64,000 nucleotides of DNA from Sclerotiophoma versabilis. Taxonomy: Eukaryota > Ascomycota > Dothideomycetes > Pleosporales > Didymellaceae. Below, one piece after another: positions 55,819 through 64,000 of this stretch; within the stretch, counting starts at the first letter, position 1, and the number at the start of each line of letters is the position of its first letter. The notes below the pieces were generated by a model. The model had not been told where the DNA came from. It ran no database searches and worked only from the letters and a program-made list of their open reading frames with translations. The position numbers were made by a program, and so were the translations under genes. The stretch spans positions 310,001 to 374,000 of the forward strand of contig JAAROD010000093.1 in assembly GCA_012274445.1 (NCBI GenBank), given 5' to 3'.

Positions 55819-56565
55819 CTACAACTTCTGCAGTGCAGGTACGCGCGTTGTGGCCAGCCTTGCTACAACCCCGCAGTCTCTGTATTTGCGCACCCCCTTT
55901 GCAGGCTGTTTAGCTGCCCCTTTACCACCATAGCTCCTCTCAGCTATCAAATCCTGTACGTCTCCTACCGTAAGACGCTCCTCTGTCCAAACATAGTTTC
56001 TCTTGCGACTACGCTGCTCTGTCATAGCAGGCATTGCTTTGTGAATACCTGCTAGTTCCCGAGCCTGCAACACTGAATTATGACTAATAATAGCCATGCC
56101 TTTTGCAAGTGAGTCAACAGCTTGCAGAAGAGGAGAGATATGTGATTCTCCATGGTGCCTTATACGCTCACGAGCTAACGTTGGTTGCGCCTTTATCTCC
56201 TTTATAGTCAAAGTTATGTGTGTCTTCATTTAGGATCCCGTACTTCTCCTTTGTTATCCTCACCAGCTCAAATCAGGGCTCGATAACGCGTGGATCTTCA
56301 TTTAAGGCTCGCTGACGATCGTATAGACGGCTGCGTCGAAGCTTGACCTCCTTAGTATGCGTTCTGAACCTGTCTACCCAGCACTTGCCAATAGGTCTCT
56401 CACCGCGCGCAGCAAGCAGATTATTGGCCATTTCTTTCACCATAGCCCTTGTACTGTCAGGCACAGTAGATTCTGTAGCCTGGATAGTAAGTTCGAGCGG
56501 CGCGCGCTCACCAACATCGCGTCCATAATTGTCAATTACAACAATGCCACCAGAACACAACGCGC
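55819..56565 (-). mobile_element. Pogo transposon relic, minus orientation, internally deleted
   Basis: From about 56500 downward the minus strand reads a transposase N-terminal part (ARGERPIGKCWVDRFRTHTK, RRSRLYDRQRALNEDPRVIE, a TGA where Trp is expected, then FELVRITKEKYGILNEDTHN with FD) and switches at about 56230 to the C-terminal tail (ERIRHHGESHISPLLQAVDS, LAKGMAIISHNSVLQARELA, then a decayed zinc knuckle). The DDE core between them is deleted. No terminal repeats were identified. Confidence 0.65.
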
Positions 56566-57700
56566 AACAATCTCTGTGATGGTGGTAACAGCATCTGGGA
56601 GACGTCTTAAGCCGATTGGGGTCCAGCCTGGCGACCGTGAGTGGGCAATATTGATTGCCGGCATCAACGCTATGGATGGATGGTCCCACTCTACTTTATC
56701 TTCAAGGCAAGGAACCATAACCAAGCCTGGTATCACAACCCTAAGGACTAGAGGATTAGTGTCAGTGGCAATGGCTGGACAACAAATAAGCTTGATCTTG
56801 AGTGGTTGCGGTACTTTATCCACCATATAGATGCCCGGACAGTGGGTAGTTACTAGCTGCTTAATCTTAACGGCCATGAGAGCCAAAAGTCACTTGCCTT
56901 TCAGGATCTGTGTAAGAAGAACAAGATCATCACCCTCTGTATGCCTCCTCATGCGTTGCACCTTCTGCAGCCGCTTGATGTGGGTTGTTTTGCCCCTCTA
57001 AAGCGGGTGCACCAGGAGAAAATCAGAGCCTTGGCAGGCTGCTCTATCCAATACATTAACAAACAGCCTTCCTTGCTGCCTTCTAGCAGGTCTACGAGCG
57101 TACCTTTTCATCTGATAATATCAGATCAAGCTTCAGAGCAACTGGCTTGGTTGCAGAAACCAAGAGGCAGTGCTATTAAAGCTTGAAGTAGAGCCTCGTA
57201 CACTAACACTGCTAGCACCAGAGCAACGCCTCGGAGATAGAAGCTTAAACAACGCTAATTATAAAGAGAATGAGGAATTATAGAAGTCTATTCGCTGACT
57301 TAATTCTTGAGATGGCAATGCAAGTTAAAAAGGGCTCAACGTTAAAGGCGCACTCTCACACGTTGCTTAAAGCTAGAGTAGCTAAGCTTGAGGCAGCTAA
57401 CGCTGCTGCTTCTGAGCATGAAAAGTGGAAAAAGAAGCGAATTCAGAAAGGAGGAACCGTATCTCAGGTAGAGGCAGAGGTTTTGATAGTTTAAATAAAG
57501 GCAGAGGTGGTGGTTGAGGACGACAGGCGTGAGGAGAGGGTGCAGGCAGGTGCAGGTAGCAAGAGGATACAACACTGCAAGAAGTGTGGTAAGGCAGGGC
57601 ATAACAAACATACTTGCAAGAAAGATACAACAGAGGCAGAAAATAAATTTAAGCTATTGTGCATCATTACATTATATTGTAATGTTGAGTTATTGATGTG
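56566..57700 (+). mobile_element. Pogo transposon relic, plus orientation, core and C-terminus
   Basis: The plus strand reads VVTASGRRLKPIGVQPGDRE, then in drifting frames WYHNPKD, GNGWTTN, LNLNGHES, MPPHALHLLQPLDVGCFAPL (third Asp of the DDE domain), FSSDNIRSSFRATGLV, a tail (RVAKLEAANAAASEHEKWKK) and an intact zinc knuckle CKKCGKAGHNKHTC near 57575-57616. Several stops and shifts. It abuts the minus-oriented relic head to head at about 56565. Confidence 0.65.
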
Positions 57701-58261
57701 TTGAGATAGAAAATTGCACTTAGTGTCCGACTCAAGTGCTCGGCCGACTCAACTGCCGGTCACGTTAAGCTGATTTAACTAAGTGAGCTATCTACTTATA
57801 ATCTAAGTCTTGATAGTAATATATCACTATGTACTAATAGCTCTTACTTATAGTTACTGCAACTTATAATAGTATTCTAGGCTATTAGTAGGTGCACTAT
57901 TATGAATAACAGCGTTGACATTGTTGATAATAGCTTCCTTGTATTATATACTAAGATTGAACTAAAGCTAGGTTAGGTTGCCAATGTAATAATCTACGTA
58001 ATTACCAAGAGGGTGAAGTTATTTCGTATTAAGATATTCTAAAAGGCGCTGAACCGCCGCGAAGATAATTTTACGAATTAAGGACTATATATGTGCTCAT
58101 AGCATGTTGAATAGGTAGTGTCCAAGTAAGGCACTGCAACCAGTAAGCATAACTACGTCAAATTTCTATTTAAGAACGGTGACATTATTTAGCTTGGGTG
58201 CGGTAGTACGATAGGATAGAATTATTTCCCTTCGTCAATAAACACCCGAGGGATCTATCAG
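57701..58261. other. AT-rich block
   Basis: Strongly AT-rich (the line at 57781-57840 has 16 G/C in 60) with no open frame. This composition next to transposon relics is typical of RIP-mutated DNA in ascomycetes. Confidence 0.6.
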
Positions 58262-60217
58262 TCAAGGGTCGACTACATATGGTGTTGCCACGTGGGTGTG
58301 ATTAGCCAGGTAAATTATCCGGTGCGCCAATGCATGCAGCGAAGGATCACGAAAGAGATCAACGAAGGTGCATTGAATACCCTGCTTGCGTGCCTCGGCC
58401 ACCAGCTTCATGGCTGTGATCGAGTCGCCACCCAGGCGGAAGAAGCTGTCGTCCATCCCAATGCTGTCTGCGTCAATGTTGAGCACCCGCGCCCATAGCT
58501 GCTGCATCGTGCGCTCTGCCTCCGTCGACGGCTGGCGCTTTTGGCCCTGGGCCAACGTCCGCATCTGGGCCAGCTGCTGGGCTGAGAACGATGCGCCTAT
58601 CTCGCGCAGCTGCTTGCGGTCCGTCTTACCTGACGTCGTCGTGGGAAGCTGCGCGACCGCAAAGTAGACTCCAGGCACCATGTAGCTGGGCAGTTGTTCG
58701 CTGAGCTGGCTGTCCACCTCAGATGGGAAGAAAACACGTGCCGCCGAGCTGTCGTCCGTGGATGCTTCCTCTTCCAGCTGAACAAAGACCGCGACTGTTG
58801 CCTTCTCTTTCTCGCCCCCCGGCGCGATCACCTCGACCGCCATCTGCGTGACCGACGGCATGCACTTGCGCACGTGGTGCTCGATCTCCCCCAGCTCCAC
58901 CCGCTGCCCGCGCACCTTGACCTGGCTGTCCTTGCGCCCCACGTACACCAGGTTGCCGTCCGCGTTGTAGCGCACCAGGTCGCCGGTCTTGTACAGCCTC
59001 CCGCGCCGACCTGCGTGCTCTCCGCATCCCTCACGCAGCCAGACGGGATCGTGGACGAAGGCCGCCGCTGTCTTCTCCGCGTCGTTCAGGTAGCCGCGCG
59101 CTAGGATCGGTCCTTCGACCAGCAGCTCGCCGACCGACCCGAGCGGCGCAAGCCTGTTGTGGTCGTTTGCGTCCACCACCCAGCCCACAGAAGCAATCGA
59201 CTTTCCAATCGTTCCCGACGTGAAACCAGCTGCATTAGAGTGTGACGTGCACCAAACGCTGCACTCTGTAGGGCCATAGGTGTTGATCTGCTTGTCAAGA
59301 TGATCCCATCTATCCCAGTCGACCCTGTTTACCTGCTCACCACCAAGTACCAAGGTTCTAAGCGATGAAATTGTTTTTGGGTCGAGTGTTTGTGCTACCG
59401 TTGGGGTAAGCAATGCCCAGCTCACTTCCAAGACGTTTAAAATCTTAGACAAGTCGTTGCGTCTGTCCAGCTCAGAGGGAACGCAAATACACGCGCCATA
59501 CAAGAGGGCCGTGATGATCTCAGTGATACACGCGTCGAAGGTGTAGGCGGCAAACTGAAGACTTCGAGTGCTAGGCGAGAAGCCAAACACCCCTCCATGG
59601 GTGAGACAGCTCGTCGAAATTGCTCTGTGTTCTAGGACGACTCCCTTGGGTGTTCCTGTGCTACCTGAAGTGAACATGACATACGCGATACTACCTGACT
59701 TTGGTATCACGTTGGCCTTGTCGCTTGTGCTTGATAATCCATCTAAAGAGGCCTTGCTGACCACTACGACGGTGCGGTTGTCGCCTCTGCAGAGCATCGA
59801 GTGCTGGTCCGAGGCAAGCACCACCCTGGCCTTGGTCTGGCGGAAAATATCTTCGTGCCGGCTTGCCGGGTGATCGGGATCAAGGGGTGCGAATGCGCCG
59901 CCAGCCTTGAGCACAGCGAGCATTGCCACCACCGTCCACATCGACTTCTCGAAGCACAGCGGCACAATGTCCTCTGGCTGAACGCCGAGCCCAACGAGAT
60001 GCCTGGCCAGCCGGCCTGACAGCTCGTCCAGCTCGCCGTACGTCATCTCGCCGTCCCACGCGCAGATGGCGGGCGCACCAGGCTGCGCCCTCGCCTGTTC
60101 CGTGAACAGCTCGTGCACGCACCGCTCGACCGCTGCCGGCACCTCGCTATTCCACCTCCATATCTTCCTTAAATCCAGGTCATCCGTAATGAGAAATTGC
60201 TTTATAGAGTTCAGCAT
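58262..60217 (-). CDS. NRPS-like protein, adenylation-carrier (A-T) didomain, 651 residues
   Basis: Single exon from ATG 60217. It starts with the tail of an inter-domain linker (RKIWRWNSEVPAAVERCVHE), then all ten A-domain core motifs: MTYGELDEL, LKAGGAFAPLDP, FTSGSTGTPKG (about 182-192), FAAYTFDACITEI (222-234), INTYGPTE (311-318), GELLVEGP, YKTGDLVRY, GRKDSQVKVRGQRVELGEIE and TTSGKTDRK with the catalytic Lys531. The carrier domain follows with LGGDSI, Ser599 being the phosphopantetheine site. Asp228 in the A4 motif is the usual amino-group contact, so an amino acid substrate is likely. There is no condensation, thioesterase or reductase domain, so the protein either works with partners in trans or is a cut-down piece of a larger NRPS. 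GC content changes sharply inside the gene (see findings). Confidence 0.85.
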   Translation of the reverse strand: MLNSIKQFLITDDLDLRKIWRWNSEVPAAVERCVHELFTEQARAQPGAPAICAWDGEMTYGELDELSGRLARHLVGLGVQPEDIVPLCFEKSMWTVVAMLAVLKAGGAFAPLDPDHPASRHEDIFRQTKARVVLASDQHSMLCRGDNRTVVVVSKASLDGLSSTSDKANVIPKSGSIAYVMFTSGSTGTPKGVVLEHRAISTSCLTHGGVFGFSPSTRSLQFAAYTFDACITEIITALLYGACICVPSELDRRNDLSKILNVLEVSWALLTPTVAQTLDPKTISSLRTLVLGGEQVNRVDWDRWDHLDKQINTYGPTECSVWCTSHSNAAGFTSGTIGKSIASVGWVVDANDHNRLAPLGSVGELLVEGPILARGYLNDAEKTAAAFVHDPVWLREGCGEHAGRRGRLYKTGDLVRYNADGNLVYVGRKDSQVKVRGQRVELGEIEHHVRKCMPSVTQMAVEVIAPGGEKEKATVAVFVQLEEEASTDDSSAARVFFPSEVDSQLSEQLPSYMVPGVYFAVAQLPTTTSGKTDRKQLREIGASFSAQQLAQMRTLAQGQKRQPSTEAERTMQQLWARVLNIDADSIGMDDSFFRLGGDSITAMKLVAEARKQGIQCTFVDLFRDPSLHALAHRIIYLANHTHVATPYVVDP

Positions 60218-61730
60218 AATTTGGGTAGACTTATGTTCTTGGTAAAGTTATGTTTTTAGCAGAATTCCCTCTTCTTTCTCACACAGATTCGGGACGTTGT
60301 AGAATGTATACAATCTTGAATCCAGCGAGCATTTCAGATCTCTCAGTATGCATGAGCCTGCGCAGTTTTCGCGCACTCCGAAATGTATTCTGTTCATTGC
60401 ATCCGAGCCATGTTATCTACGGTCCGAACCGTTCCGAAGCATCCGTTTAGGCCGTCTAACATGGAGCGCTTTGTAACCCTATTCCATGGGATTTTGCCTG
60501 TGTTTTAGTAGCAGTGTGTGTTCATATTATCATAATTTTTCTAACCTGACGTCTCTCCCTGTGTTGCGGACATTAGTTATAATTGTAAAGGCTAGCTGAA
60601 GGAGCCGTAGCTAATGGCAAGGCTAGGTAGAATGGTTGTCAGATATGCAGAGCCGAGCATCCCAGAGAATGTTGGCGAGCCCAAGTCCACTCGGATTTTA
60701 CAGTTGGACAGGAACATGCGACACATAAGCCTTATCAAATAGAAAGGTCTGCACCAGGAGAACATTGAGACATTACAATTAATCATCACATATCCATTAT
60801 GTCTTTGAACATCCATCAAATCTGACAATGGTATTCAATAGAGCTACTATGCACCTGACTTGAGTTTTATCCTGCCTGGCTCTAAGCCGAAAGGGCCCTA
60901 GTGCTGTATAACTACCGTGTATCTACAAGACGGTTTATTTCCTTGCCGATAAAAGATCGTTCCACCTGTTTCTGAGCGTAGTTCGGTTAAGTTACCGGTG
61001 CCGGCTGCCGGTTGCGGGGCATACTGGTAGCACCTGGGGTCCGCGAGCCGAGGATCTCTTAGGCGTTCTCAGCGTCGGACCGAGATGCCATCGAGGAATA
61101 CCTACTCACGGGCGCCCAGCCTGTTACACCTCTAAGCCTTCGACGCCTGTGCATAGGAGCTGACAAAGCATCGCACCACAGCCTGTATAGCACAGTAGCT
61201 GCTACCGCACCCACGGGGATGAAATTCACGCGAAGGTGCAAAATATCGCTAGCTGGAGGATGACCTCAGGCCCTGCTAGCCTTTTATGGCTGACTTGGAC
61301 TAGAATGAATTTAGGGCTAGACTCCTATTACGCGTCTATAAGCCTTTGGGGGAAAGAGTATGTAGGATGGCGTAGTGACTACTAGCATAGCTAAGGGAAC
61401 ATGTTCCGAGAGATAAAGTAATTGTTCCACTATCATCTCACTTCTTTCCGGTAGCCGGGGACTGTGCAGATTTTTAGCATATCATATAGAGAACTGCAGG
61501 GCTCTCGCCCGGATCCTCTCCAGTCGCATCTTCTCAAGTCGCATCTGCATTCTTTAACCTTGCAGATCGTTCGCGCCAAATCAGAGCCTAAGCTCACCTG
61601 ACACTCTGACATCCACACAAAATCAGCTCGAAGCGAAAGGGTGAAGGTTAGTTGAAATGCATTTCCAGCTGAATTGATATTAATTTGTGGAAAACTGCAG
61701 TGATCTTGCATCTTGCAAATTGTCTCTATT
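60218..61730. other. Divergent intergenic region
   Basis: 1.5 kb between the start codons of the A-T gene (minus) and the monooxygenase (plus). No gene seen. A shared bidirectional promoter is possible but too long a spacing to assume. Confidence 0.4.
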
Positions 61731-63488
61731 ATGTCAACCAATCATCAAAACGATTTAATCATGCACTTAGATGCGGTGATTGTTGGCGCTGGCTTTAGTG
61801 GGATTGCGTCTTTATACCGCTTGAGGAAGGCTGGATTAAAAGTGAAGGCTTTTGAAGTTGGTCCTCGCCTTGGGGGGGTTTGGCACTGGAATCGCTATCC
61901 AGGAGCTCGGGTCGACGCTGAGTACCCTCTTTACCAGCTCAATATTCCAGAGGTGCATCAAAGCTGGGACTGGGAGTTCAAATTCCCTGGCCAAAGGGAG
62001 CTGGTTGGATACTTTGACCATCTTGACAAGACCCTGGGCCTTAGCAAAGATATATATTTCAATTCGGAGGTCACAAGTGTTCGATACGATGCTGTTGAAG
62101 GGCGGTGGACTGTGAAGGCAGGGCAGCGTACTGCAACCTGCAAGTACCTCGCTTTGGCTGCAGGTGCTCTTCACCGAGCTCATCGCCCGGATTTTCCAGG
62201 ACTCGGCAATTTTGCAGGGCAGGTCTACCACACGGCATCTTGGCCCGAAAACATCGACCTCTATGGCAAAAGGGTGGCTGTGATAGGTACAGGCGCTTCC
62301 GGCGTCCAAGTCATACCGGAGCTGTCAAAGCAAGTCGACCATCTCTTGGTTTGCGTGAGGGATCCCAGCTACTGCCTTCCAATGGTTCAAAAAAGGGTCA
62401 GCGAAGAAGAGAAATTGGCAACTAGACCCAGACTTCAGGAAATCCTGGCAAATTGCCGCGAAGACGTAGCAGGGTACATTCCAGCGCCGACTCAAGACAA
62501 AGTCTTTGACCGAACGCCCGAAGAACGAGAGACGTACTGGGAAGAATTATGGTCCCAAGGAGGAACTAAGTTTGCGTCATTAAATTACAGTGACATTCGT
62601 ACCAACCAAGCAGCTAACCACGAAATCTACAACTTCTGGGCCAGAAAGACCCGTACACGAATGTCAGATCCTGTGAAGAGGGACATTGTCGCTCCCTTGA
62701 AGCCACCGTATCCCTTTGGCGCCAAAAGGTTTGTTCAAGCTCAGGACTATTATGAGTGCTTAGACCAGGCGAATGTCGAAGTCATCAGCATCCAAAACTC
62801 CCCCATCTCCCAATTCAACAAGAACGGATTTGTCACCGATGATGGGGCCCAGAAGAACTTTGACGTGCTGGTATTGGCGACTGGGTTTGACAGCTTTACC
62901 GGCTCGTAAGTCATCTTCTCTCTTGTTTATTTGTTTTAAGCCTTTCTGCTGGAGTTAATTCTAACCATCTTGATAGGCTCACCACCATGGGACTCCAAAC
63001 AAAGAATGGGCTTGACATACAGGAATTGTGGAAAGACGAAGTTAGAACGTATCTAGGAATATTTGCCCACGGTCTTCCCAACGCTTTCCTACTCTATTCA
63101 CCACAGGGTACGTGATGGTCGATAATCTAGTTCGTGATAAATGAGATAGCTAATATATCGCTCGACAGCGCCTACGCCATGGGCAAACGGGCCGACCCTG
63201 ATTGAATGCCAAGCTGATATCATGCTGGCAACCATTCAAAAACTCGAATTAATGAATGCAAAGTCTATAGAACCAAAGGAATCGGCACAAACTGAATGGC
63301 GGGAAGAACTTGAGCGCCTCATTGAACCCAGATTGGGTCAGCATACTAAATCATGGTGGAACGGAGGGAACATTCCTGGGAAGAAGGTGCAGGTGCTCAA
63401 CTACGTTGGCAGTTTCAATTTATACGAGAAAACATGTTGGGAGGCAGTTGACAGCTGGAAAGGGTTTGACATTGTCTTAAACGACTAA
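61731..63488 (+). CDS. Type I Baeyer-Villiger flavin monooxygenase, 541 residues
   Basis: Exons 61731-62905, 62977-63107 and 63169-63488, introns 71 and 61 nt. The FAD motif is VIVGAGFSG (residues 16-24), followed by GGVWHWNRYPGARVD, the Baeyer-Villiger signature FAGQVYHTASWP (161-172, FxGxxxHxxxWP exactly) and the NADPH motif GTGASG (186-191); VLVLATGFDSFTGS ends exon 1. Such enzymes insert one oxygen of O2 next to a ketone carbonyl, giving esters or lactones, in the cytosol with NADPH. In fungi they are common tailoring enzymes of secondary metabolism. The C-terminal part (SWWNGGNIPGKKVQVLNYVG) matches the cyclohexanone/phenylacetone group. The gene is intact and moderately GC-poor compared with the A-T gene beside it. 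Confidence 0.9.
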
Positions 63489-64000
63489 GAAGCAGGGAAG
63501 ATAAAGAAACCTGTCAAGTCAGGAGACTCAGCTGAGCCTATTACTTAGCATTAAACGGAACCATGGGACACCTTGAAAAATTCTCTCAAATCCGCTTCTG
63601 TGCTCCCTGCTAATTCTACTGGTACTCCTGTAAGCCACCTCTCTTCTCGTCCCCTATTTGGAGCCTATTTTCATTTATACATTGTGAATCCGAATTTTTT
63701 CTCCCTCTTCTCTTATTTATCTAGTCCTAATCACTGCTTTTGTGCTTAAAACAAGGCAAGAATTGTATGTATGATAGACTCGTCTTCGTAAGCTAGTCAA
63801 TAACCATAGAAGCACCAGCAGTTCCATCTATGTTTACCTATTACCAAAGTACGTACGACGTCCTAATCTGCTGCAAGAAGGCATCGCTGTGCCACCTACG
63901 CCCTTGAAAAGTATCTGAAGCAACAGTATAAGCTGCATACTACAGAAAGGAAGGCGCTGCTCCTTACGTATAGTATCCTCCGCCTTTAATCGCCCAAGTA
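63489..64000. other. Downstream of the monooxygenase, nothing recognised
   Basis: Pyrimidine-rich DNA at 63640-63720 and no supportable open frame up to the window edge. Confidence 0.4.

Noticed and set aside
58694..59104. Open frame of 136 codons on the plus strand inside the A-T gene
   Set aside because: It is antisense to A-domain motifs in GC-rich DNA; long antisense frames are expected there.
1..64000. tRNA, rRNA genes and CRISPR arrays
   Set aside because: I scanned for tRNA T-loop-like words and regular spaced repeats and saw none that fold or repeat convincingly; the genome is eukaryotic, so CRISPR is not expected.

Overview
The window is fungal nuclear DNA, most likely from a filamentous ascomycete of the Dothideomycetes/Pleosporales type. 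The evidence is short introns (39-145 nt, mostly 45-60) with GT..AG ends and CTNAY-like branch points, a Zn2Cys6/Fungal_trans regulator, Fot1/pogo-type transposons flanked by TA, a Baeyer-Villiger monooxygenase beside an NRPS-like gene, and nonsense codons dominated by C-to-T/G-to-A changes as in repeat-induced point mutation (RIP). The exact genus cannot be read from the sequence.

Layout. 0-14.7 kb: the start of a folylpolyglutamate synthase-like gene (minus, cut by the window edge), two pogo copies (510-2663 and 3331-5146), an SHB17-like phosphatase, an ankyrin gene, several broken small genes and a single-pass membrane protein. 14.7-19.3 kb: no gene I can support. 19.3-25.1 kb: a multi-pass membrane protein and a 1057-residue Zn2Cys6 transcription factor. 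26.0-30.1 kb: a third, heavily mutated pogo copy and a broken TPR gene. 30.4-38.4 kb: a compact housekeeping or metabolic block on the minus strand with a DCR2-type phosphoesterase, a soluble HMG-CoA reductase catalytic domain, a five-exon ferric reductase and a small hypothetical gene. 39.7-46.0 kb: a 6.3-kb TA-flanked inverted-repeat element carrying a pogo transposase plus three intron-containing cargo genes (a Uma2-like PD-(D/E)XK protein, an unknown gene, and RNase H with a Cys4 N-terminus). 46.5-55.5 kb: a secreted cupin, a group of coiled-coil genes in varying states of decay, a PAQR-family membrane gene with one stop, minisatellites and a MULE transposase remnant. 55.8-58.3 kb: two head-to-head pogo relics and an AT-rich block. 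58.3-63.5 kb: an A-T (adenylation-carrier) NRPS-like gene and a divergent Baeyer-Villiger monooxygenase, possibly the edge of a secondary-metabolite locus.

The most unusual items are the 6.3-kb cargo-bearing pogo element, the sharp GC mosaic inside the adenylation domain (the part holding the substrate pocket is about 50% GC while its flanks are 62-72%), and the spread of Gln/Trp/Arg-to-stop changes from transposons into neighbouring low-copy genes. All gene models with introns were joined by hand from splice signals and reading-frame continuity. No database search was possible.
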